Shown: positions 44,416 through 52,926, counted from the first letter of the stretch. The stretch: DNA of 64,000 bases from Tenacibaculum adriaticum (GCF_008124875.1 NZ_VNIA01000001.1:698721-762720); one strand, 5' to 3'. Program-made: numbers and translations. Notes: generated by a model not told the origin, from the sequence alone.

Positions 44416-44895
44416 ATGTTAGTTAATCATGAAACTTTACAGGATGATGCTCGAGTTTGGGTGTATCCTAGTAGCCGAAAATTTTATCCTCAAGAGGTTG
44501 AAGAGCTTAATCAAAAGTTATGCGATTTTGTTTCTAATTGGAAAGCAGATGACGTAAATTTTAAGGCTTCTTATCAGTTTTTATACAATCGATTTATTGT
44601 TTTTCTTGCTGATGAAGATTCGCAGTTAGCCAATACAGATATAGATGCTCAAGTCGCTTTTATTTTACAATTACAACAAGAGTACGAGGTTGATCTATTA
44701 GATAAGATGAATGTGTGTTTTAAACAGGGTGAATTCATACAGTATAAAGATCTTAAAGAGTTCAAAAAATTGCTTAAAAGTAAATCAGTAAACGATAAAA
44801 CCATTGTTTTTGATAACCTGATTCAAACTAAGCAAGAATTAGAAAATAATTGGGAAGTGCCCATTACCGAAAGTTGGTATAATCGATTTTTGTAA
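44416..44895 (+). CDS. conserved small protein, often mislabelled ABC transporter ATPase
   Basis: 159 residues, soluble, no signal peptide. Recognisable features are the start HETLQDDARVWVYPSSRKF, LYNRFIVFLADED and the C-terminal WEVPITESWYNRFL. Homologues in flavobacteria are often labelled ABC transporter ATPase, but there is no Walker A, Walker B or LSGGQ motif, so that name is unsupported. Function unknown. It stands alone between a terminator and the convergent truB gene, 3 bp away. Confidence 0.75.
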   Translation: MLVNHETLQDDARVWVYPSSRKFYPQEVEELNQKLCDFVSNWKADDVNFKASYQFLYNRFIVFLADEDSQLANTDIDAQVAFILQLQQEYEVDLLDKMNVCFKQGEFIQYKDLKEFKKLLKSKSVNDKTIVFDNLIQTKQELENNWEVPITESWYNRFL

Positions 44896-44898
44896 AGC

Positions 44899-45588
44899 TT
44901 ATTTTAAACCCTCAATAAAACCATCAATACTTTGCGCATTATCTACTGAAAAATCACCGATTTTAGTTCGTCTTAATACCGATAAATGAGCTCCAGAGTT
45001 TAATGCTATACCAAAATCATGAGCTAATGAACGAATGTAAGTTCCTTTGCTACAAACCACTCTAAATTCAAGATTAGGCATGTTAATTTTCGTAACTTCA
45101 AATTCTGTAATTTCAACTTCACGAGCTTTTATTTCAGTAGTTTCTCCTTTACGAGCGAGTTCATACAAACGCTTTCCTTCTTTTTTAATCGCTGAAAAAA
45201 TAGGCGGTTTTTGTTGTATTTTTCCAATAAACTGTTCAGTAGTTTTATGAATTAAATCTTCAGTTATATGAGCTATAGGAAAGGTTTCGTTAACCTCGGT
45301 TTCTAAATCGTAGCTAGGTGTGGTTGCTCCTACAACAAATGTACCAGTGTATTCTTTAATTTGACCTTGATATGTGTCAATGTTTTTGGTTTGTTTACCT
45401 GTACAAATAATCAGTAAACCAGTAGCAAGTGGATCTAAAGTCCCTGCATGCCCCACTTTAATTTTTTTAATATCAAAACGTTTACGAATATGCCAGCGTA
45501 GTTTGTTTACTACTTGAAACGACGTCCATTCTAACGGTTTGTCTATTAAAAGAACTTGCCCATTTTTATAATCTTCTGCAGTCAACAT
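44899..45588 (-). CDS. truB: tRNA pseudouridine(55) synthase TruB
   Basis: 229 residues from the ATG at 45588. The catalytic aspartate is Asp52 in GHAGTLDPLATGLL; KPPIFSAIKKEGKRLYELARKG and SKGTYIRSLAHDFG are TruB signatures. It lacks a long C-terminal PUA domain, as usual in Bacteroidota. It makes the T-loop pseudouridine in tRNAs. It is the last gene of ftsX-DUF3098-uppP-truB; the space to uppP is 4 bp. Confidence 0.95.
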   Translation of the reverse strand: MLTAEDYKNGQVLLIDKPLEWTSFQVVNKLRWHIRKRFDIKKIKVGHAGTLDPLATGLLIICTGKQTKNIDTYQGQIKEYTGTFVVGATTPSYDLETEVNETFPIAHITEDLIHKTTEQFIGKIQQKPPIFSAIKKEGKRLYELARKGETTEIKAREVEITEFEVTKINMPNLEFRVVCSKGTYIRSLAHDFGIALNSGAHLSVLRRTKIGDFSVDNAQSIDGFIEGLK

Positions 45589-45592
45589 CAAC

Positions 45593-46402
45593 TTAAATGG
45601 TTAATTTATAGATAAAAAAGTGGATTACTAGCAAAGCAATTCCTAATACAATTCGGTAGTACCCAAAGATTTTAAATCCTTTTTTACTTAAGTAATCAAT
45701 AAACGATCTAATAGCAATAAGAGCCACTATAAAAGCAATAACATTCCCAATAATTAAGTAATTTATTTGGTTGTCGCTTAATACAAATCCTGCTTTGTAG
45801 TAATCGTATAATTTTTTGGCAGTTGCACCTAACATAGTAGGTACCGCTAAGAAGAAAGAAAATTCTGCAGCTGTTTTTCTATTTACACCTTGCGTCATTC
45901 CTCCTACAATACTTGCTCCACTTCGAGAAGTTCCTGGTATCATAGCCAAACATTGAAAAAAACCAATCTTTAAAGCTGTTAGGTAGTTGATTTCTGTATG
46001 TTCTGTTGGGTTTTTTGGATTGACGTCTTCATTTTTCTTAAACCAATCATCAACCTTTAAAAGTATAATTCCACCCAAAATTAAAGTAATAGCAACGGTT
46101 GTTGGGCTTTCTAATAATTCATCTATAATATCATTTAATAATAGACCTAAAAACACTGCTGGTAAAAAAGCAACAAATAATTTTAAATAGAAATCGAAAC
46201 TTTGAAAAAAACGTTTCCAGTACAATACAACTACAGATAAAATAGCTCCTAATTGAATTACGATGGTAAACAGTTTTGTAAAATCATCCGAAGCAATTTT
46301 CATGAATGATGATGCAATAATCATATGTCCTGTAGAAGAAACGGGTAAGTATTCCGTAATGCCTTCAATAATAGCTAAAATAATAGCTTGTACGATATCC
46401 AT
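45593..46402 (-). CDS. uppP: undecaprenyl-diphosphatase
   Basis: 269 residues, about eight membrane helices. Both catalytic regions are present: [16 protein letters not shown] (12-27) and [15 protein letters not shown] (about 162-176). It recycles undecaprenyl diphosphate to the monophosphate for cell-wall synthesis and gives bacitracin resistance when raised. It lies between DUF3098 (2 bp) and truB (4 bp) in one minus-strand operon. Confidence 0.96.
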   Translation of the reverse strand: MDIVQAIILAIIEGITEYLPVSSTGHMIIASSFMKIASDDFTKLFTIVIQLGAILSVVVLYWKRFFQSFDFYLKLFVAFLPAVFLGLLLNDIIDELLESPTTVAITLILGGIILLKVDDWFKKNEDVNPKNPTEHTEINYLTALKIGFFQCLAMIPGTSRSGASIVGGMTQGVNRKTAAEFSFFLAVPTMLGATAKKLYDYYKAGFVLSDNQINYLIIGNVIAFIVALIAIRSFIDYLSKKGFKIFGYYRIVLGIALLVIHFFIYKLTI

Positions 46403-46404
46403 GC

Positions 46405-46644
46405 TTATTTTTTAGGATTTGCTAAAATGGCGTAAATCTCAATACCTAAACCAATAATTACTAAGGTTGGAGCTAAACGAATGCGTCTCCAGTTATAAAT
46501 TTCTGGATTAAAGACATTTGGGTCGTCGCTTCCGCCACCTGCCATTAAAATAAAACCTAATGAGATTACAGCTAAACCAATTAGCATAATCATATAATTT
46601 CTTTTGCCAAATAAGAATTCTGGCTTTTTGTTTTCTTTCTTCAT
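46405..46644 (-). CDS. DUF3098 membrane protein
   Basis: 79 residues with two membrane segments: [21 protein letters not shown] and [18 protein letters not shown], separated by a polar loop with [14 protein letters not shown]. This matches DUF3098, found in Bacteroidota between ftsX and uppP. Role unknown; the linkage suggests cell-envelope or division work. Gaps to both neighbours are 1-2 bp. Confidence 0.88.
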   Translation of the reverse strand: MKKENKKPEFLFGKRNYMIMLIGLAVISLGFILMAGGGSDDPNVFNPEIYNWRRIRLAPTLVIIGLGIEIYAILANPKK

Positions 46645-46645
46645 G

Positions 46646-47524
46646 TTAATAATACAAATCGTTTGTTTGTAAGTTTAAAAACCTTTGGGTAGCAAAAAAA
46701 GTGCTTAACCAAGTGATTAAAAAAGAGATTAAAATAACGCCTCCGACAACGTACCCTAAAGATAAATAGTCTTTAATTAAATCTAGAGTTGGTATGTATT
46801 TGTCTAAATAGTAAACAATAAAAGCTAAACCGATTAAAGCAATGATGGCAGCAATAAAACCTAGCTTTATACTTTGCCAAATAAACGGACGACGAATAAA
46901 ACTTTTAGTGGCACCTACCATTTGCATCGTTTTAATATTAAAACGTTTCGCATAAATAGATAAACGGATAGAACTGTTAATTAAAATAATAGCAACTAAG
47001 CTAAAAAAACCGCTTAAAACAAGTAGCCAAAAACTAATACGTTGTATGTTTTTAGTAAGTTGCTCTACCAAAGGTTTGTTATAAGAAACATCATCAATAA
47101 ATGCATTTTTATTGAATCTTTGCTTGAGTTCATCCATTTTTTCAGGTGTAACATACTCAGCTTTCAGATATAAATCAATACCATTTTTAAGTGGATTATC
47201 TCCTAAAAATTGTAAAAAATCTTCACCTAAATCTTTACTATATACTTTTGCCGCATCTTCTTTAGAAATAAAATAAATCTTTTTAGTAAACTCTTCTTTC
47301 AGTAAAGATTCTCTTAATCCTTTTGTTTTCTCTTTCGTAACATCATCTTTTAAAAATAAGGACATCACTACCTCTTCTTTAAAGTGATTAGCAACTTTGG
47401 TAGATTTTAATAAAACCAAACCTAATATACCAATCATAAATAAAACCAATGCGATACTAATTACTACAGAAGCATACGAAGAGCGTAAACGTCGTTTTTG
47501 AAAAGAATCAAAAGATGTAGCCAT
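46646..47524 (-). CDS. ftsX: cell division ABC permease FtsX
   Basis: 292 residues. One N-terminal membrane helix (about 20-42), an extracellular loop (45-160, containing VVMSLFLKDDVTKEKTKGL), then three helices with the signature MQMVGATKSFIRRPFIWQ between them. With FtsE it forms the complex that controls peptidoglycan hydrolases at division. ftsE is not adjacent, as is usual in Bacteroidota. A -7-like TATCTTGC lies upstream on the minus strand near 47545-47552. Confidence 0.93.
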   Translation of the reverse strand: MATSFDSFQKRRLRSSYASVVISIALVLFMIGILGLVLLKSTKVANHFKEEVVMSLFLKDDVTKEKTKGLRESLLKEEFTKKIYFISKEDAAKVYSKDLGEDFLQFLGDNPLKNGIDLYLKAEYVTPEKMDELKQRFNKNAFIDDVSYNKPLVEQLTKNIQRISFWLLVLSGFFSLVAIILINSSIRLSIYAKRFNIKTMQMVGATKSFIRRPFIWQSIKLGFIAAIIALIGLAFIVYYLDKYIPTLDLIKDYLSLGYVVGGVILISFLITWLSTFFATQRFLNLQTNDLYY

Positions 47525-47588
47525 AGATTTTTATTGTTTTCTGCCTTGCAAGATACAAATATTTGCTTGGTGAATTTTGTTAAAAAAG

Positions 47589-47990
47589 TTAGTCAATTTC
47601 TTGACACAATTCAATTAAAACACCATTTGTAGTTTTAGGATGTAAAAAAGCAACCAGCTTATTATCAGCACCTTTCTTAGGATTTTCATTTAAGATTGTA
47701 AAACCTTCTTTTTTTAATCGAGTAATTTCATTAACAATGTCGTTAACTGCAAAAGCAATATGATGGATGCCTTCCCCCTTTTTTTCTATAAACTTTGCAA
47801 TAGGGCTATCGGGTTTGGTGGCTTCTAACAATTCTATTTTATTAGGCCCCGATTTAAAAAATGAGGTTTTTACACCTTCACTAGCTACTTCTTCTATTTT
47901 ATAATGTTTTTTACCGAGAAGAGAGGCAAATAATTCGTTTGAAGCTTTTAAATCTTTAACGGCAATACCTATATGTTCTATTTTTTTCAT
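47589..47990 (-). CDS. mce: methylmalonyl-CoA epimerase
   Basis: 133 residues, one vicinal-oxygen-chelate fold with two beta-alpha-beta-beta-beta modules. Metal-ligand histidines are at KIEHIGIAV and GIHHIAFAV, with Glu in VLIELCQE. The length and motifs match the epimerase of the propionyl-CoA to succinyl-CoA path. No mutase gene is in the window. The ATG is only 19 nt after a strong hairpin terminator, so the gene may be read through from an upstream leader promoter or from a weak -7 (TATATTTT) that overlaps this gap. Confidence 0.88.
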   Translation of the reverse strand: MKKIEHIGIAVKDLKASNELFASLLGKKHYKIEEVASEGVKTSFFKSGPNKIELLEATKPDSPIAKFIEKKGEGIHHIAFAVNDIVNEITRLKKEGFTILNENPKKGADNKLVAFLHPKTTNGVLIELCQEID

Positions 47991-48002
47991 TTAGTAAAAA
48001 TA

Positions 48003-48033
48003 TAAAAAACGCCTCAATGTTACATTGAGGCGT
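48003..48033 (-). terminator. intrinsic terminator just upstream of mce (minus strand)
   Basis: ACGCCTCAATG-TAA-CATTGAGGCGT followed on the minus strand by TTTTTT. Confidence 0.85.
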
Positions 48034-48144
48034 AGAAGTATTGTTAATAAAATTTTATACAATTTTAAACTAACCTGTGATGATTAACAATACTTTAAAG
48101 AAGCGTATATAAAAGCTATGAAAATTTATTTTAAACATTCCGCT
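48003..48144 (-). ncRNA. candidate small RNA or mce leader/attenuator
   Basis: On the minus strand a full -7 match TAACTTTG (48156-48149) predicts a start near 48144. The transcript would hold a long-range perfect stem, AAGTATTGTTAAT (48094-48082) with ATTAACAATACTT (48048-48036), then a GC-rich terminator at 48033-48003. It also carries a 22-codon frame (48138-48070) with a hydrophobic C-terminal half. It is either a free small RNA of about 140 nt or a leader that ends or passes into mce. No known RNA family is recognised. Confidence 0.45.
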
Positions 48145-48148
48145 GTTG

Positions 48149-48156
48149 CAAAGTTA
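48149..48156 (-). promoter_or_regulatory. -7 element for the candidate RNA upstream of mce
   Basis: TAACTTTG on the minus strand, full match to TAnnTTTG. Confidence 0.5.
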
Positions 48157-48215
48157 GAATTCTTAAAAAGGAGTAGAATAGGTAAAAGACTATTGATTAT
48201 AGGGTTTTTTAACCT

Positions 48216-48294
48216 AAAAAAACACCTTAACTATTTTGTAGTTGAGGTGTTTGTGCAATTCCCCCTTGAAGTAAATCCTCTTGAATTCTTTTTC
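48216..48294 (-). ncRNA. second candidate small RNA, minus strand
   Basis: A terminator hairpin, AACACCTCAACTA / TAGTTAAGGTGTT (48251-48221) with a seven-base T-run on the minus strand, has no gene before it. About 45 nt upstream is CAAATTTG (48306-48299), a weak -7, preceded by TTG at a 20-bp distance. This would give an RNA of about 79 nt. No family is recognised; evidence is a promoter-terminator pair only. Confidence 0.3.
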
Positions 48295-48473
48295 GCTACA
48301 AATTTGCTGTTACTTATTTTTTTTTACAAGAGTACTATACTCTTAATATTGATAGTGTAATTACTTGGCTGATGAGGGTGTTTTTCCTGTTTTTTAAAAT
48401 AAAATAAAAACTAAAGTATTGATACACAATAATATTATTAGAAGACTTAATGTGTTTTTTAAAAGTTAGCATG

Positions 48474-48481
48474 TATATTTA
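48474..48481 (+). promoter_or_regulatory. -7-like element upstream of the lipoprotein at 48505
   Basis: TATATTTA, matching TAnnTTTA as used by other promoters here; 23 nt before the ATG. Confidence 0.4.
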
Positions 48482-48504
48482 GCTTAAATTTAAAATTATA
48501 TACC

Positions 48505-49182
48505 ATGAAAAAAACTAACCAACTAGTAGTAATGTTATCAATTGTTATGATTGGGTTTTTATCCTCTTGTAAGCAAGATTGTGAGAAATGCCCAAAAGTA
48601 TTTACACCGCCAGAAGGTACTTATTGTTATGAATATGTAGGAAGGCCTCCAACAACTTTAAAATATAAAAAAATAGTAAAAATGCTGAGACAATATGATA
48701 AAACAAGAAAGCGTATCTTAAAAAGAGGATTGGGTTTTGAAGACACCCGAGTTAATTTTTACACATTTCAAGAGTTAAAAGATTATTTTGCTTATATAGA
48801 AAAACTTTCGATTGAGAAAGAGATACCTATTACAGGAGTTAGTTTTATTTCAGCAGCATACCCGAAGAATTATAAGCCAGATACTATTCAAAGTAATTAT
48901 CAAACATTAATTTATATTCCTACTACTGATATAGACGGTAAAAACGTTGCTATTGACCTAGTACAATCTAAAAAAGATAGTATTGTTACTTTTAAAGAAA
49001 TGTTAGTTAAATATGGATATAATTGGAGGTACAACAGCAAGGAAGATTATGAAAGTAGTTTAAAGTATGATAGTGAAGAAGATAAAGAAGAGGAAAATAA
49101 ATTAATAATGAAAATACTTGAAATTAATGCTGATGTGGATAGTGGAGCAGGAAATAAAGGTTTGCCACAACCACCTTTCTAG
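48505..49182 (+). CDS. lipoprotein of unknown function in two-component locus
   Basis: 225 residues, lipobox LSSC (Cys22), then Cys26, Cys29 and Cys41 close by (CKQDCEKC). The body is a mix of helices and strands without a known motif; the tail is acidic then Gly/Pro-rich (SGAGNKGLPQPPF). It is 5 bp before a membrane protein gene and then a histidine kinase and response regulator. It may be a periplasmic ligand-binding part of that sensor, but this is only positional. Confidence 0.65.
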   Translation: MKKTNQLVVMLSIVMIGFLSSCKQDCEKCPKVFTPPEGTYCYEYVGRPPTTLKYKKIVKMLRQYDKTRKRILKRGLGFEDTRVNFYTFQELKDYFAYIEKLSIEKEIPITGVSFISAAYPKNYKPDTIQSNYQTLIYIPTTDIDGKNVAIDLVQSKKDSIVTFKEMLVKYGYNWRYNSKEDYESSLKYDSEEDKEEENKLIMKILEINADVDSGAGNKGLPQPPF

Positions 49183-49187
49183 AAAAT

Positions 49188-49796
49188 ATGATTTATTTTT
49201 ATTTAGGATATACTTTATCAATATTATCTTTTACAAATTATGTATTTAGGTTTTTTTTACTATTTCTATTTTTTTTATTTTTCATAGATACACTAGCTTT
49301 GACTTTGTCAAAATTAAAATATAATAATGCTTTTTATAATTTATTGAGTTTTTTAGAGTTTAATTTATTATTTGCATTTTATAAAGGTGTTTTTAAGAAT
49401 AAATTAACGAAAAAAATTCTTTGCTTCAGTTTTTATATATATAATATAATCTATTTTTTTAGTAGTATTTTTTATGGAGTTTTAATTTTCAAGACAAAAT
49501 TAAATACAATTGCACCTGTTTTTGGAGCCTTTTTAATAGCAATTGTTTTGATTTTATATTTAAGGGAAATGCTGCTTTCAGAAGAAATAGTTAATTATAA
49601 AAAAAACATTGTCTTCTGGATAACAGTGGGTTTGTTGTTGTATTATTTAGGAACATTGCCTCTAACTGCCATTTTTAATTTTATGAAAAGTGGAAGTAGT
49701 TTTATTAAGTTGTATAGGATACAGCATATTTTAACAATTATTATGCATAGTTGTTTTTTAATTGGATTATTATGGAGTTTGAAGAAGGACAAGTAA
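49188..49796 (+). CDS. multi-pass membrane protein of unknown function
   Basis: 202 residues, about seven hydrophobic segments and very AT-rich codons (long TTT runs). No charged catalytic motif. It overlaps the following kinase gene by 25 nt, which argues that both are real and co-translated. The topology recalls the 7TM sensor region of receptor-type kinases, here on a separate polypeptide. Family not recognised. Confidence 0.65.
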   Translation: MIYFYLGYTLSILSFTNYVFRFFLLFLFFLFFIDTLALTLSKLKYNNAFYNLLSFLEFNLLFAFYKGVFKNKLTKKILCFSFYIYNIIYFFSSIFYGVLIFKTKLNTIAPVFGAFLIAIVLILYLREMLLSEEIVNYKKNIVFWITVGLLLYYLGTLPLTAIFNFMKSGSSFIKLYRIQHILTIIMHSCFLIGLLWSLKKDK

Positions 49797-50524
49797 TCGT
49801 TTTAATTTCAACTATTTTAGTTGTCTTTGGTGTTTTGTTTATAGTAGTGTTATTTACTGTTTTTCAAAGACGTAAAAATAAATTGCTTATTGATAAGCAA
49901 GAAGCTAAAAAAAAGTATGAAAAAGAAATTATAGAAACCCAAATTGAAATTCGTGAAGAAACCTTGCGGAATATTAGCTGGGAGTTACACGATAATATAG
50001 GGCAGTTATTAACCTTAGCCAAAATACAAATACAGCAGGCTTCTCCAGAAAATATGGAGGAAATTTCAGAAACCATTTCTAAAAGTTTAACAGAAACAAG
50101 AGCGTTGTCTAAACTTATTAATCCAGAATTTATAAATAATATTAAGTTAAAAGAGGCTTTACGGTTAGAGTTAGAACGATTTAACAGGTTAAATTATATT
50201 GAAGCAAAACTAACTGTTTTAGGAGAAGAAACAGAAATTAATCAAAAGCACGGAATCATTATTTTTAGAATTCTGCAAGAGTTTTTTTCAAACACCATTA
50301 AACATTCAAAAGCAACAAATTTAGAAGTGATTTTAAAATTTAAAGAAAAGAAAATAAAAATAACAGCACAAGATAATGGTGTTGGCTTTGATGTAACAAA
50401 AAAATCTTTAAATGGAATTGGAATTCAAAACATTAAAACCAGAGCAAGTTTAATTAATGCTTTGGTTAAATTTGAGTCAAAACCCAATGAAGGTACAACT
50501 TTAAAAATAAATTATTACCTTTAA
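49772..50524 (+). CDS. sensor histidine kinase, HisKA_3 (NarX/DesK type)
   Basis: 250 residues from the ATG at 49772 (MEFEEGQV). One membrane helix (8-30), a short coiled coil (40-65), the phospho-acceptor His73 in ISWELHDNIGQLLTLAKIQI, then the ATPase domain with ILQEFFSNTIKHSKA (N box), DNGVGFD (G1) and GIGIQNIKTRASLI (G2). It lacks a large sensor domain, so sensing probably depends on partners such as the membrane protein and lipoprotein upstream. The partner regulator starts 49 bp later. Confidence 0.92.
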   Translation: MEFEEGQVIVLISTILVVFGVLFIVVLFTVFQRRKNKLLIDKQEAKKKYEKEIIETQIEIREETLRNISWELHDNIGQLLTLAKIQIQQASPENMEEISETISKSLTETRALSKLINPEFINNIKLKEALRLELERFNRLNYIEAKLTVLGEETEINQKHGIIIFRILQEFFSNTIKHSKATNLEVILKFKEKKIKITAQDNGVGFDVTKKSLNGIGIQNIKTRASLINALVKFESKPNEGTTLKINYYL

Positions 50525-50573
50525 AAGCACTAATCCCCATAGTTTTTTTAATAACCAACATAACTTAACCACT

Positions 50574-51218
50574 ATGAAATATTCAGTTGTTGTTGTAGAT
50601 GATCATACGTTATTGTCGCAAGCTATTGAGGGTATGGTAAACACTTTTGATAAATTTAAAGTGTTATATACTTGCAAAAACGGAAGAGAAGTTGAAGAAA
50701 AGTTCAAAGCTTCCCCAAAAAATATTCCAGATATTGTTCTGGTAGATGTTAATATGCCCATTATGAATGGTATAGAAACCACAGAGTGGATTGTGGAACA
50801 CTACCCTCATGTACACGTAATGGCGCTTTCTGTTGAAGATGCCGATGGTACAATTCTTAAAATGCTAAAAGCAGGTGCCGTCGGGTATCTGTTAAAAGAC
50901 ACTAAAAAAGAAATTTTAGAAAAAGCTTTGTTAGAGATGATGGACAGTGGATTTTATCACACCAGAAATGTAACCAATTTACTGTTAGAATCTGTTTCTG
51001 GAAGGAATGGTAAAAGCAATGTTAATTTTAAAGAAAACGAATTAAAGTTTATGAAATTCGCTTGTTCAGAACTTACATACAAAGAAATTGCAGAAAAAAT
51101 GTTTTTAAGTCCGAAAACCATAGATGGATATCGCGATAGTTTGTTTACTAAATTAGATGTGAGAAATCGTGTAGGATTGGTGATGTATGCTATTAAAAAC
51201 AAAATTTATACTCCTTAA
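50574..51218 (+). CDS. LuxR/NarL-family response regulator
   Basis: 214 residues. The receiver domain has the acidic pair Asp9-Asp10, phospho-acceptor Asp58 in VLVDVNMPIMNG, Ser in ALSVED and Lys in YLLKDTKK. The C-terminal LuxR helix-turn-helix reads LTYKEIAEKMFLSPKTIDGYRDSLFTKL at its core. It should be phosphorylated by the kinase 49 bp upstream. Target genes are not identifiable here. Confidence 0.94.
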   Translation: MKYSVVVVDDHTLLSQAIEGMVNTFDKFKVLYTCKNGREVEEKFKASPKNIPDIVLVDVNMPIMNGIETTEWIVEHYPHVHVMALSVEDADGTILKMLKAGAVGYLLKDTKKEILEKALLEMMDSGFYHTRNVTNLLLESVSGRNGKSNVNFKENELKFMKFACSELTYKEIAEKMFLSPKTIDGYRDSLFTKLDVRNRVGLVMYAIKNKIYTP

Positions 51219-51252
51219 AAAACATTAAATATCTCTTTGGACCAATTATTGA

Positions 51253-51282
51253 TTGTAAACGATAAAATAATCAGTAAATTTG
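51253..51282 (+). promoter_or_regulatory. rbfA promoter, leaderless arrangement
   Basis: TTG (51253-51255), 19 bp, then TAAATTTG (51275-51282), which ends 4 nt before the ATG: a textbook Bacteroidota promoter. Confidence 0.72.
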
Positions 51283-51286
51283 TACC

Positions 51287-51682
51287 ATGGAAGAAACAAA
51301 CAGACAAAGAAAGATAGCAGGCGTTTTACAACAAGATTTAGTTGATGTATTACAACGTGCAGCACAAGACGGAATGAAAGGTGTTATTATTTCTGTCTCT
51401 AAAGTTTCCGTTACTTCCGATTTGGGTGTTGCTAAGGTGTACCTGAGTATTTTTCCTTCAGAAAAAAGAAAAGAAATTATTGAAGGGGTAAAATCTAACA
51501 CTCCGTTAATTCGTCATGAAATGGCACAACGAACAAAAAATCAACTTCGTAGAATGCCAGAATTATTGTTTTTTGGTGACGATAGTTTGGATTATATAGA
51601 AGAGATTGACAAGTCGTTAAAAGGAGAAGACGAAAACCCAATTAAAAATCCAGATATTTTACCTAAACGTCAAAAGCGTTAA
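51287..51682 (+). CDS. rbfA: ribosome-binding factor A
   Basis: 131 residues with the KH-like fold of RbfA: RQRKIAGVLQQDLVDVL, strand GVIISVSKVSVTSDLGVAKVYLSI, and LRRMPELLFFGDDSLDYIEEIDKSL. It assists 16S 5'-end maturation and cold adaptation. The TTG-N19-TAAATTTG promoter ends 4 nt before the ATG. A LolC/E-type permease gene follows after 41 bp, an arrangement seen in other flavobacteria. Confidence 0.95.
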   Translation: MEETNRQRKIAGVLQQDLVDVLQRAAQDGMKGVIISVSKVSVTSDLGVAKVYLSIFPSEKRKEIIEGVKSNTPLIRHEMAQRTKNQLRRMPELLFFGDDSLDYIEEIDKSLKGEDENPIKNPDILPKRQKR

Positions 51683-51723
51683 TGAATTATTGCTACATTG
51701 CTGCTTCATAATTTTATTAACTT

Positions 51724-52926
51724 TTGAATTTTCCTCTATATATAGCCAAGCGATACCTGTTTTCAAAAAGCAGTACCAATGCAATTAATATTATTACACT
51801 AATAGCTACGTTTGGGGTAATTGTTGGCTCGCTTGCATTATTTATAATTTTATCTGGTTTTTCAGGATTACGAACCTTTAGTTACTCGTTATTAAATACT
51901 TCTGATCCAGATATTAAAATTACAGCGGTAAAAGGAAAAACTTTTTTATTTACTTCGGATGTTGAACAAATATTAATTCAAACCCCATCCGTAAAAGACT
52001 ATTCTAAAGTTGTTGAAGAACGTGTTTTTTTAAAACATAAAGACAAAAGCCATATAGCGAACATAAAAGGGGTAGATCAAAAGTATACTAAAGTAGTTGC
52101 GATAGATTCTTCCCTTTCGGTAGGGACATGGGTAGATTCAGAGTTTAAAAACACAGCGGTAATCGGTAACGGAATTTCTTACAAACTCTCGCTAGGAATT
52201 CTCAATTTTGGAGAATCTTTAGAAATTTATGTCCCAAAATCAGGAACTGGGTTCATAAACCCGAACAATGCTTTTCGTTCGGTAAATGCACAAGTTATTG
52301 GTGTTTACAATGGGTCGGAAGAGTTTCAAAACAAGTACGTTTTTACAGAATTAAAACTAGCGCAAGAGCTTCTTAACTATAATAAAAATCAGATTTCAGC
52401 ATTAGAGATAAAATTAATAAGTTCTGATTTGGTGAATAATATAAAAGAAGAGCTCCAAAATCAATTGGGTAGTGCTTATAAAGTAGAAACTAGAGAACAA
52501 TTAAATGCGTTGTTTTATAAGGTAATAAATACAGAGAATTTTGTATCGTACTTAATCTTCACTTTAATCGTTATCATTGCATTGTTTAATGTAATTGGGG
52601 CGATTATTATGATGATTATTGACAAGCGTAAAAATCTAAAAACCTTATTCAATCTTGGAACAAGTGTTCAAAACATTAAAAAAATATTTGTTTTGCAAGG
52701 GTTTTTATTAACGCTTGTAGGAATGGCAATAGGATTAACTATCGGAATATTGCTGGTGCTTGTTCAACAACGTTTTGGTTTGTTTATGATTACTCAAAAC
52801 ATTCCATATCCAGTAGAATTTCGTTGGGCGAATTTATTGGTAGTAATCGGTACAATTTCAGTATTAGGTTTTCTTGCCGCGCAAATTGCAAGTTCAAGAA
52901 TTTCAGAAAGTTTTGTTGAAAAATAA
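51724..52926 (+). CDS. ABC transporter permease, LolC/E-like (FtsX domain), TTG start
   Basis: 400 residues. The only workable start is TTG at 51724: the codon before is CTT and before that an in-frame TAA, and MNFPLYIAKRYLFSKSSTNAIN is the conserved N-terminus of this family. TM1 (22-45), a periplasmic domain (50-270), then three helices with MMIIDKRKNLKTLFNLGTSVQNIKKIF between them. It is a permease of the lipoprotein-releasing type, working with a LolD-like ATPase encoded elsewhere. Confidence 0.9.
   Translation: MNFPLYIAKRYLFSKSSTNAINIITLIATFGVIVGSLALFIILSGFSGLRTFSYSLLNTSDPDIKITAVKGKTFLFTSDVEQILIQTPSVKDYSKVVEERVFLKHKDKSHIANIKGVDQKYTKVVAIDSSLSVGTWVDSEFKNTAVIGNGISYKLSLGILNFGESLEIYVPKSGTGFINPNNAFRSVNAQVIGVYNGSEEFQNKYVFTELKLAQELLNYNKNQISALEIKLISSDLVNNIKEELQNQLGSAYKVETREQLNALFYKVINTENFVSYLIFTLIVIIALFNVIGAIIMMIIDKRKNLKTLFNLGTSVQNIKKIFVLQGFLLTLVGMAIGLTIGILLVLVQQRFGLFMITQNIPYPVEFRWANLLVVIGTISVLGFLAAQIASSRISESFVEK

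Noticed and set aside
44416-44895. ABC transporter ATPase
   Set aside because: Common database label for this family, but no Walker or signature motifs are present; described as a protein of unknown function.
48118-48360. 80-codon plus-strand open frame
   Set aside because: It spans the candidate RNA promoter region and the orphan terminator hairpin, has no start signals and no protein-like pattern.
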